Part shown: positions 1-5,455 of the stretch, piece by piece
Position numbering within the stretch: the stretch's first letter is position 1
Layout of the letters: each line of letters starts with the position of its first letter
Assembly (NCBI GenBank): GCA_910585625.1
Contig: CAJUFQ010000066.1
Span: 1 to 5,565, forward strand
Length of the DNA: 5,565 nt
DNA from: an uncultured Lachnospiraceae bacterium
Lineage (GTDB): Bacteria > Bacillota > Clostridia > Lachnospirales > Lachnospiraceae
Reading direction: 5' to 3'
Position numbers and translations under genes: made by a program
The notes under the pieces: generated by a model
What the model was told of the DNA's origin: nothing
Database searches by the model: none
What the model saw: the letters and a program-made list of their open reading frames with translations, nothing else

Positions 1-4
1 AGGC

Positions 5-57
5 AAAAAGGAAGCTGCCGCTTCACGATTATTCAATCGTTAAAGCGACAGCTCCTT
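5..57 (-). terminator. Rho-independent terminator of the secreted thioredoxin-like/FN3 gene
   Basis: On the minus strand a long stem (roughly 35-57 pairing with 8-30, with small bulges, loop about 31-34) is followed by a run of five T at 9-5. It begins about 55 nt past the stop codon of the 538-residue gene, in the orientation that would end its transcript. The stem length and T-run are typical of intrinsic terminators. The reverse orientation lacks a T-run, so it is probably one-way. Confidence 0.85.
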
Positions 58-112
58 GTAATTGAGCAATTCCATAATTCTGATTTTGTAAAGAGAATGA
101 AATCAGCGTAAG

Positions 113-1729
113 CTATTTAACTTTCACCGTTTTGGAACTGAAACTGCTGGTATAGGTTTTCCCCTTATAGGTTTTATTCGCTTTCACGGTAAATGTATAA
201 GCCGTCCCGGATTTCAGCTTGGTCTTAATGTAGCTGGTGCCGCTCAGCTCTTTCAGCTTTTTCCAGTTCTTCTGTGTATTAGTCTTATAGAAAACGGTAT
301 AGCTGGTCGCGCCCTTTACCTTGGTCCATTTAATGGTTGCCTTTTTCTTCCCAGGCGTCACCCGGAAGCTTACGGCATTCGGAGCTGTCGCAGTGTATAT
401 GGAAGCATAGGATTTGCTGGTGGTTTTCTTGCCGTCCTGGGATTTTATATAGGCTTTGACCGCAAACCGGTAATCCGTGCCTGGGTTCAATCCTTTGACT
501 GTATAAGAAGCAGTGTTTTTCTTCAGAGTTTCCTTTTCCGTCCATTTTTTCTTGGAAGCATTATATTGATAAATGATATATCCGGTTGCCTTGGGGACTT
601 TCTTCCAGCTCAGCTTTACGTTTTTGGCAGCGTATGAGGCTGTTTTCAATCCATTGACATTGGAAATGGTTGGCGCCGGGGGTTCGGCGGCAATCTTTTC
701 TATTTTTTGGTAAATGTCTTCTGGGGACTGATAGCTCAAAGTGAGGTCTCTGACCCTGTTATTTCTATCAATCAATACAATATATGGGAATTGCCCGCCG
801 GTAAGGTTATAATATTTAAGGTAAGACAATGCAAAATTAAAGTTAAGCGCGGCTTCGTCATGACAGAACAGAATGCCCTTGTTCGGGAAGTTCTGGGCAA
901 ATGTCTTTGTGTCATCCAGGGAAGCGCCTTGAACGTCGGCATAAATCACACGGATGTCTTTCTGGGTGACCCAGCTGCTGTTGTAGATGTCCGTAAGCGT
1001 TCCTTTTGTAATATTGCATGTCACGTCGCCGAATAAAAGAAGCGTAGTCTTGTCAGGTTCGGCTTTGGTCGAAACAACGGTGTTGTCTATGGATTTCAGG
1101 CCGTATGCATAGTTCTCAAAGCCCACATCCGAACCGGGAGGCGGAGTGGTTCCTTCATCATCGAGATCCGCAAATTTTTTGATTTCTGTTAAAAGTTCAT
1201 CAGAAGTTTTTGTGTAGGATAATACGTTTTGTATCTTATTGTTCTTGTCAATCAGCACAATCATCGGCAGTTTGTTGCTGGTTAAGCCGCTGCGCTGCTT
1301 GTATTCATACATAATGCGAAGGATCAGGTCGTCTTCGTCGTGATAGCAGAATGTAATATCCGGACACTGGTATCCCTGCTCGTATGCAAGGACTTCTTCT
1401 TGGGTATGGAAATTGCAGTCTGCAAAAATCACGCGGATATCGGAACGCTTGATCCAGTCGCAGGAAGTGAGGCTGTTTAATGTCGATCTTGTATAGCTGC
1501 ATCCGGTGTGTCCGAATATGAGGACGGTCGTCTCGTTAGGATTGGCTTTGGTAGAGACTTTCCCGTTGCTGGTAGTGGTAAGTGTGTATGTAGGATTGTC
1601 GATGCCGGCTTGCTGGTCTGCCGCTTGTGCCTGCTTTCCTGGAATCATGCTTAGCAGCGGCAGTAAGAGCAGGCCAATAATCATGAACAGCCGCAGCGTT
1701 TGTCTGGGGTAAAAATGTTTCTCTTTCAT
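113..1729 (-). CDS. Secreted protein with two thioredoxin-like repeats and two fibronectin type III domains (538 aa)
   Basis: Start at 1729 is chosen over an upstream in-frame start because AAAGGAG (1743-1737) sits 7 nt before it and a signal peptide follows at once: basic N-terminus, hydrophobic stretch about 13-30, and a likely AQA|A cleavage near residue 36. Residues about 45-185 and 205-345 are two related thioredoxin-fold-like repeats. Each has a hydrophobic strand, a CxxT motif (C77-S-Y-T80; C238-N-I-T241) and a P-x-IVLID-[KR]-NN segment (P155, P315) like the cis-Pro strand of thioredoxins. The resolving Cys of CxxC is missing, but a second Cys lies 51 residues after the first in both repeats (C128, C289). 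Residues about 352-448 and 450-538 are FN3 repeats (SWKKVPKATGYIIY; KWTKVKGATSYTVFY). I infer an exported redox-related or cell-surface protein; thiol activity is unproven. It is transcribed alone and ends in TAG. Confidence 0.88.
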   Translation of the reverse strand: MKEKHFYPRQTLRLFMIIGLLLLPLLSMIPGKQAQAADQQAGIDNPTYTLTTTSNGKVSTKANPNETTVLIFGHTGCSYTRSTLNSLTSCDWIKRSDIRVIFADCNFHTQEEVLAYEQGYQCPDITFCYHDEDDLILRIMYEYKQRSGLTSNKLPMIVLIDKNNKIQNVLSYTKTSDELLTEIKKFADLDDEGTTPPPGSDVGFENYAYGLKSIDNTVVSTKAEPDKTTLLLFGDVTCNITKGTLTDIYNSSWVTQKDIRVIYADVQGASLDDTKTFAQNFPNKGILFCHDEAALNFNFALSYLKYYNLTGGQFPYIVLIDRNNRVRDLTLSYQSPEDIYQKIEKIAAEPPAPTISNVNGLKTASYAAKNVKLSWKKVPKATGYIIYQYNASKKKWTEKETLKKNTASYTVKGLNPGTDYRFAVKAYIKSQDGKKTTSKSYASIYTATAPNAVSFRVTPGKKKATIKWTKVKGATSYTVFYKTNTQKNWKKLKELSGTSYIKTKLKSGTAYTFTVKANKTYKGKTYTSSFSSKTVKVK

Positions 1730-1742
1730 AAAGGTTCTCCTT

Positions 1743-1757
1743 TCACATTTAATGTGA
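1743..1757. promoter_or_regulatory. 15-bp palindrome abutting the ribosome binding site
   Basis: TCACATTTAATGTGA is a perfect inverted repeat with 7-bp arms around one central base. It lies between the predicted transcription start and the ribosome binding site of the 538-residue gene, and its edge touches the first A of AAAGGAG. It could be an operator for a dimeric repressor or a small leader hairpin next to the Shine-Dalgarno. The half-sites resemble TGTGA/TCACA in reversed order, so it is not a standard CRP box. Confidence 0.4.
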
Positions 1758-1775
1758 CTAACTTTTATTTTCATT

Positions 1776-1804
1776 ATCATATCATAAAGACAGTTTCTGT
1801 ACAA
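1776..1804 (-). promoter_or_regulatory. Sigma-A-type promoter of the thioredoxin-like/FN3 gene
   Basis: On the minus strand TTGTAC (1804-1799) and TATGAT (1781-1776) are separated by 17 bp. TATGAT occurs twice, overlapping by one base (1786-1781 and 1781-1776); only the second gives standard spacing. Transcription would begin near 1769, leaving a leader of about 40 nt before the ATG at 1729. Confidence 0.7.
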
Positions 1805-2113
1805 CAATATGTTACTTTGAGTTTTCCCATTATTTAGTTTCCTGGTATCAAAAGAGGACTGGCGCACGAATATATTTACTCGTTCTAAATGTCTTGCCGC
1901 TAATGCTGCCAAAGGCAGCAAGGCCTTTTGGTACTAACATATTTGCTAATATAAAAAATGGGGTAACTCAGATATGTTTGCCATAGGAATCCCTGCTGAC
2001 GCCCTATTTTTGGAGCAGCAGATAGGCAAGCACGAGGTAGAGTGGGTGGGCATGTTTTTGAAAAAAAGAAAAGATAACTGAGAAAATAAAGAATGGTTTT
2101 ACAGATTGCCAGT
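1805..2113. other. Intergenic stretch with one hairpin and a doubtful short ORF
   Basis: No convincing gene is seen here. It contains a strong small hairpin, TGCTGCC-AAA-GGCAGCA (1904-1920), with no T-run on either strand. A plus-strand ORF at 1974-2081 would encode 35 residues (begins MFAIGIPADALF, ends with a lysine-rich tail). Its upstream GGGG is a weak ribosome binding site and I do not recognise the peptide. The minus strand stays open from the 538-residue gene up to 1921, but that extension has no ribosome binding site of its own and includes the promoter, so it is probably not translated. The stretch could be a decayed gene or an intergenic repeat. Confidence 0.35.
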
Positions 2114-2140
2114 GGCGTCTGTCAGAAATCGGCAGACGCC
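2114..2140 (-). terminator. Probable terminator hairpin after the phosphatase gene
   Basis: A 10-bp stem (2114-2123 with 2131-2140, one G-U pair if read on the plus strand) with a 7-nt loop starts 13 nt past the phosphatase stop codon. On the minus strand it is followed by ACTGGC rather than a T-run, so it may act as a weak terminator or as an mRNA 3'-end stabilising hairpin. Confidence 0.5.
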
Positions 2141-2153
2141 TTCAGGTGTCGCT

Positions 2154-2621
2154 TTATGTAAGCTTTCCTTGCTCGCGCAGATATGTAAGGAAGCCCTGGC
2201 AGCCGGCCAGCACGTCTTCGTAAGTCTTTTCAAAATCTCCGGTGTACCAGGGATCTGCCACATCCCGAGGATGGTCTGTGTAGTCCAGGAGGAGGCTGAT
2301 TTTATTCTCGTTGTCTTTGCCTGCAATGCGCAGCATATTCCGATAATTCCAGTTATCCATGCCGATGATGTAATCATAGTCCTGGTAATCGCTGCGTTTC
2401 ATCTGTACCGCGTATTTGCCGGAGGTGGATATCCCAAGCTGTGCCAGCTTGTTTCTTGTTCCGTGGTGGACAGGGTTGCCGATTTCTTCGGTGCTGGTTG
2501 CCGCGCTGGCAATATGGAACTCATTGGCCAGCCCTTCTTTTTCTGCAATGTCTTTCATCACAAATTCTGCCATAGGAGAACGGCAAATGTTTCCATGGCA
2601 TACAAATAATATCTTAATCAT
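2154..2621 (-). CDS. Low-molecular-weight protein tyrosine phosphatase family protein (155 aa)
   Basis: The protein begins MIKILFVCHGNICRSPMAEF and carries the family P-loop C-x5-R-S (C8 to R14-S15), where the Cys is the nucleophile and the Arg binds phosphate. The late DP motif DVADPWYTGDF (D123-P124) supplies the general acid in this family. The length of 155 residues is normal and all catalytic residues are present, so it should be an active cytoplasmic phosphatase acting on phosphotyrosine or phosphoarginine proteins; the substrate cannot be told. AAAGGAG lies 10 nt before the ATG at 2621. No kinase or exopolysaccharide gene is beside it, so the context gives no hint of a partner. It appears to be transcribed alone, with a hairpin just after the stop. 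Confidence 0.95.
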   Translation of the reverse strand: MIKILFVCHGNICRSPMAEFVMKDIAEKEGLANEFHIASAATSTEEIGNPVHHGTRNKLAQLGISTSGKYAVQMKRSDYQDYDYIIGMDNWNYRNMLRIAGKDNENKISLLLDYTDHPRDVADPWYTGDFEKTYEDVLAGCQGFLTYLREQGKLT

Positions 2622-2661
2622 GGTTGTAAAACTCCTTTATTTTCTGTATTCCCGCGAGGGG

Positions 2662-2709
2662 CAAATACTCGTCTTGATGAGTATTTGATATCAAGGCTTT
2701 TGCCTTTTT
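2662..2709. repeat. Cluster of three adjacent palindromes upstream of the phosphatase gene
   Basis: Three inverted repeats lie side by side: CAAATACTC (2662-2670) with GAGTATTTG (2679-2687), perfect 9-bp arms and 8-nt spacer; TTGATATCAA (2685-2694); and AAGGC-TTTT-GCCTT (about 2693-2706) followed by T on the plus strand. The last could be a weak plus-strand terminator, but no plus-strand gene ends here. The first lies in the probable 5' leader or promoter zone of the phosphatase gene. Its arm-spacer-arm layout also resembles a tyrosine recombinase core site, which is notable next to an integrase remnant. I found no clear promoter. Confidence 0.4.
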
Positions 2710-2757
2710 CATTATTCTTAGGTTTGGACATATTTTCTTAAATTGTCATGTATTTTC

Positions 2758-2929
2758 TTATACAACGGTTTCATATCCAGCTTTGGCATTATGCCTTACA
2801 CCAGTCTTTAGGGAAACATATTTTTCCACCAATGGCAGCGCTGTATAATTACTGCCATCTGCCCTTTGCCCTTTGGGTCTCTCCATTATGTAAAGTCCGT
2901 TTTCTTTTGTCTCGTCTCTTTTCACTCAT
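2758..2929 (-). pseudogene. int: Remnant of a Tn916-type tyrosine integrase (5' part only)
   Basis: A start at 2929 with AAAGGAG 10 nt upstream opens a 26-residue ORF, MSEKRRDKRKRTLHNGETQR then AKGRWQ, ending at 2849. This matches from memory the conserved start of Tn916-family integrases (MSEKRRDNxGRIL..GESQRxDGRY), the arm-type DNA-binding domain. One base out of frame, 2850-2758 encodes 30 residues including ALPLVEKYVSLKTGVRHN and AGYETVV, matching the following part of the same family (core-binding region, usual LVEKYIS..KRGVRHNT). Some 45-50 residues between the two blocks seem deleted, the frame is broken, and the whole catalytic domain (R..HxxR..Y) is absent. It is a dead relic of an integrative conjugative element. 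Assignment is by pattern memory, not by search. Confidence 0.7.
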
Positions 2930-2978
2930 GGTTTCTTGTCTCCTTTCTGGAAAGGGACCAAACTCGCTGATTTTTCAT
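2922..2978 (-). CDS. Possible 18-residue leader ORF overlapping the integrase start
   Basis: ATG at 2978 follows GGGGG with 8 nt spacing and encodes MKNQRVWSLSRKETRNHE. Its TGA stop (2924-2922) lies just inside the start of the integrase relic (ATG at 2929), so the two would overlap by 8 nt, a layout suited to translational coupling. The frame is also open upstream into the MATE relic, which may be chance. A hairpin (2988-3009) includes part of its ribosome binding site. It could be a leader peptide or the tail of a decayed small gene; I recognise no family. Confidence 0.35.
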   Translation of the reverse strand: MKNQRVWSLSRKETRNHE

Positions 2979-2987
2979 AGGCATCAC

Positions 2988-3009
2988 CCCCATTCTTTCA
3001 GGAATGGGG
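2988..3009 (-). promoter_or_regulatory. Hairpin covering the leader ORF ribosome binding site
   Basis: CCCCATTC (2988-2995) and GAATGGGG (3002-3009) form a perfect 8-bp stem with a 6-nt loop. On the minus-strand transcript the second arm supplies most of the GGGGG that would serve as the ribosome binding site of the ORF starting at 2978. It could therefore restrict translation. No T-run follows, so it is not an intrinsic terminator. Confidence 0.4.
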
Positions 3010-3101
3010 TCAACGCATCCTATAACACGGTTGTTTTCATTGCTTATATTATCATAAACAGCAGATGGTATCAACAGAATTACGCTTAAAAAATCCAATG
3101 T

Positions 3102-3955
3102 TTGTTTTCGCAACATTTTTTTATCATTTGAATCTTTTGCGTACATTGCGATACAGATAATTGCTAAAATAGTTTCTGCGATTGGCTGTGCAGCAATAAT
3201 ACCGCTTAATTGCCATAAATTATTTAGGATAATTACTGCCGGGATAAATAGTACCACATTCCTCATAATCGTAATGAGCAAGGACTTTACTGGTGCGCCT
3301 AATGCCTGAAAATAAATTGTTATCATATTGATAACGCCAAGCATTGGCGCCGACGGGCCCAAAATATTGATAAAATACCCTGCTTGATGTATAAGCAATT
3401 CATCATGAAGAAATATGCTTGCCAGTTCCGTTCTAAATAAGAAAAATACGGCCCAAAAGATTGTTCCCAAAATGATTCCATAAATTGTTGATGTTTTTAT
3501 TGCTTGCGACATACGGTCTTTTTTTCCTGCGCCATAATAATATCTGATAAGCGGGGCAACTCCTTGCGAAAGACCAACTATACGATAAAAACAAAATCGA
3601 AAATGATATTGATGGTATTTCCAAGGGCCAGCCCGATGGTACTTTCTTTCATAAAGCCAAGTGAGCGAAAAAGGTGGACTAATCCGTTGGAGAGGATAAG
3701 AAAGGGCGTTCCGAGAAAAATATAATTCACTGTACCTCTTACTTCTCTATTTTTATTCTCCCCCAAGAGTCTGGCAATCACACTATTTCCGTCCATGTCC
3801 AAAATAGAAGCAACAGACATAATAATCAAAAGAATTGGCGTGCATAGCGTAACCGCGGCAATCATTGCAGGCTCTTTTGTCAAAGAAACAAAAAAGTATC
3901 TGCTTCTTGTATCTGCTATCAGCATACGCTGCAATGGGGAGAAAGACCCGGACAT
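3102..3955 (-). pseudogene. MATE-family efflux transporter, broken by deletions and a frame change
   Basis: Two reading frames carry consecutive parts of one MATE pump (Na+ or H+ coupled drug/cation exporter of the inner membrane). The N-terminal part (about 3955-3581) includes FFVSLTKEPAMIAAVTLCTP, NSVIARLLGENK and LGTPFLILSNGLVHLFRS, and ends FDFVFIV then TAG at 3580-3578. The C-terminal part resumes in another frame at 3578 with VGLSQGVAPLIRYYYGAGKK and runs to about 3102, including YFQALGAPVKSLLITIMRN and IIAAQPIAETILAIICIAMY. Against the usual 440-460 residues, only about 270 remain. One gap is in frame near 3715-3740 (LLGENKNREV joined to LGTPF, about 50 residues lost); another is at about 3578-3590 (about 110 residues, including the middle of the protein). 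The N-terminus is also short and has four extra codons (RSRY) after ADT. It cannot form a working pump. Confidence 0.85.
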
Positions 3956-3961
3956 ATGTCC
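3950..3961. promoter_or_regulatory. 12-bp palindrome between divergent MATE and Crp relics
   Basis: GGACATATGTCC is perfectly symmetric and sits where the divergent MATE and Crp/Fnr-type genes meet. An ATG reads out of its centre on each strand (3955-3953 minus, 3956-3958 plus). Crp/Fnr regulators bind palindromes and often control a divergent neighbour, so an operator remnant is possible, but a chance palindrome of this length is also plausible. Confidence 0.25.
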
Positions 3962-3979
3962 TGTTTGGAGCAAAAATAT

Positions 3980-4293
3980 ATGAAAAGATTCTATGATCAA
4001 ACGCTTGTTGAAACTTATTTGCAGCAAACAAAGTTTGCCTCCGTAATGAACGGCTTACAGAAACATTTATTTGTGGCACAATACGAAAAAGGCGAATTCG
4101 TTACCATGCCAGTACAGAAAGAACAGTTATTTCAAATCATAATTGAAGGCTCTGTAAGTATTTATTTTATCAGAGATGATGGGTCAGTATATTCTCTTGC
4201 AAACGGTAGGGAGGACGATTTGCTCGGTGAAATGGAAATTTTCTCACATCAACTAAGCAATGTCTATGCAGAATCAAATGCTGATGTATCTTG
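3980..4293 (+). pseudogene. Crp/Fnr-family regulator, truncated in its sensor domain
   Basis: The start at 3980 (MKRFYDQTLVETYLQQ) is preferred because GGAG at 3967-3970 lies 9 nt upstream; an in-frame ATG at 3956 is possible but its GGGGAG is 14 nt away. The product shows the start of a cyclic-nucleotide-binding-like beta roll: YEKGEFVTMPVQKEQLFQII, EGSVSIYFIRDDGSVYSLA, then DLLGEMEIFS. Homology stops after AESNADVSCIV, about 104 residues in. The rest of the roll, the dimer helix and the C-terminal helix-turn-helix that binds DNA are missing. The reading frame continues 17 more codons into transposase DNA out of frame and stops at 4343-4345, giving a fusion tail (EANIRARRLKIA). It probably once regulated the divergent MATE gene. 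It cannot bind DNA in the usual way now. Confidence 0.8.
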
Positions 4294-4547
4294 CATAGTG
4301 ACCTTGGAAGCCAATATACGAGCCAGGCGTTTGAAGATTGCCTGAGCAGGAAAGAAATCCTGCATTCCTTTAGCCGTAAGGGAAATCCATACGATAATGC
4401 CTGCATGGAATCCTTCCATCTTGTACTGAAAAAGGAAGAAATATATCTTCATAATTATCAGGATTCAAAGGAAGCCCACAGAGCAATCTTTGAATACATA
4501 GAGGGCTGGTATAACCGAAAAAGAATACACAGTGCGATTGGTTACAT
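4291..4547 (+). mobile_element. IS3-family transposase (OrfB), C-terminal fragment
   Basis: The fragment encodes HSDLGSQYTSQAFEDCLSR, then FSRKGNPYDNACMESFH and a typical tail including YNRKRIHSAIGY. This is the end of an rve-type DDE integrase domain: the second catalytic Asp (in HSD) and the Glu (in CMESF) are separated by 35 residues, as in IS3-family D-D(35)E transposases. The first Asp, the N-terminal part of OrfB, OrfA and the left end are all absent. The left junction lies at about 4285-4297 inside the Crp/Fnr-type gene, where both sequences share TTGCATAGTGACC-like bases. The right end stops after HSAIGY at 4547, exactly where a perfect inverted repeat starts, so the terminal residues and right inverted repeat are lost. 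It is inactive. Confidence 0.88.
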
Positions 4548-4594
4548 ATTACTACGGCTATTAAAAATCGACATTTTTAATAGCCGTAGTAATA
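4547..4594. repeat. Perfect 22-bp inverted repeat with 4-nt loop at a gene junction
   Basis: Positions 4547-4568 are the exact reverse complement of 4573-4594, with CGAC between them. The right arm encodes the last residues of the endonuclease-like gene (ITTAIKN) and the left arm carries its stop codon (4563-4561). The left arm begins where the IS3 transposase fragment stops. It could form a very stable hairpin or cruciform and may act as a terminator for convergent transcripts, although no T-run follows outside the stem. Because both neighbours are truncated exactly here, a fold-back product of rearrangement is the likelier origin. Confidence 0.9.
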
Positions 4595-5427
4595 GTTTCT
4601 TGAAAAGTTACTTCGACAGCGATATATTTTTTATGACGGCTTGTATCATTTTTTCTATCTACAACAATGTCAAATGACGTTAATGTAGTCCCATCATTTT
4701 GCGTTACACCAGGAATTGTTCCGTTGCTTCTAACGTTATAATTTTCTCCTAACGCATTCGCAAGATAATCAACAACATATTGTTGTGCGACGTTACCTAA
4801 ATCAGTAGCTGTTTTACCTCGAATAATACTGCTAACACGAATATAGTTTTTTCGCACGAAATCTTCGATTTTAGAATCGTTTCCTAAATATTCAAAAGGA
4901 GTACATTTGAATAATATTGCCCTTGTGCTTATATCTGTAGTGGCAGCACCATATATGAGTAGCATAATAATATCTTTGCATAATTCCTTGTCGTATTTGC
5001 CGGATGCAAGATTTTCGACGGTATCAATTTTCATGCGCTTATTATTAAGTACACCATTGATGGGTAGTGAAGTAAATGAATAAAGTTTCTTTCCAACGCC
5101 TATATTGTATACAAGTTTGCCTGTAGGAAACATATCCGTAAAGTTTTTGTTGATTCGTTGTAACGGTTCGCTTCCAAAGTCAGTTAATACAACTAAATGT
5201 TTTAAAAAAAGGTTATAAGCAAAATTTGAAGCATCTAATATTTCAAATAGATTGTTAGCGTTGTTTTTGTCTGTTAATTTCAAAATAGAAATGAATTTTT
5301 CCTATGTATTCAAAAGCGTATGTAAAATACTGATTTTCTGTGCTTCTTCACGAACTTCACGCGGCCACCATTTACACGCATGTTGTTCAAGTTCTTCCAA
5401 TGTTCTTTCATACCTATCATCATTCAT
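4561..5427 (-). pseudogene. Type II restriction-endonuclease-like protein, split by TAG and 3'-truncated
   Basis: The gene starts at 5427 behind GGGGG (7 nt spacing) with MNDDRYERTLEELEQHACKW, runs 41 codons, meets TAG at 5304-5302, then stays open in the same frame to TAA at 4563-4561. The stop most likely replaced a Gln or similar codon; downstream restart at TTG 5283 has no ribosome binding site. Codons about 253-276 read FDIVVDR ... YIAVEVTFQET. This D...(V/E)EV[ST]FQ pattern matches the core of a PD-(D/E)XK-type restriction enzyme group in which VEVSFQVTTNS is followed by an ERK-containing helix. That follow-on segment is missing: the protein ends TTAIKNVDF inside a perfect palindrome. 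It is AT-rich compared with the genes at the left end, which fits lateral transfer. The recognition sequence cannot be inferred, and without the C-terminus activity is unlikely. Family call is from motif memory. Confidence 0.6.
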
Positions 5428-5455
5428 TTGTTTTCCCCCAGGTTTTTTAATTAAA

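Noticed and set aside
1730..1921. N-terminal extension of the secreted protein by 64 residues to a start at 1921
   Set aside because: It would place the start upstream of the predicted promoter, lacks a ribosome binding site, and would bury the clear signal peptide in the interior.
2106..2688. Plus-strand open frames opposite the phosphatase gene
   Set aside because: They lie antisense to a gene with clear catalytic motifs, have no ribosome binding site and show no recognisable domain.
2731..2760. Direct repeat TATTTTCTTA at 2731-2740 and 2751-2760 as integrase arm-binding sites
   Set aside because: Only two AT-rich 10-bp copies are present and they do not match the arm-site sequence I recall for Tn916; chance is likely.
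3896..3917. GTATCTGCT repeated with 13-nt spacing as a frameshifting duplication in the MATE gene
   Set aside because: The first ADT motif is already in frame with FFVSLTK downstream, so the effect is four extra codons and not a frame change.
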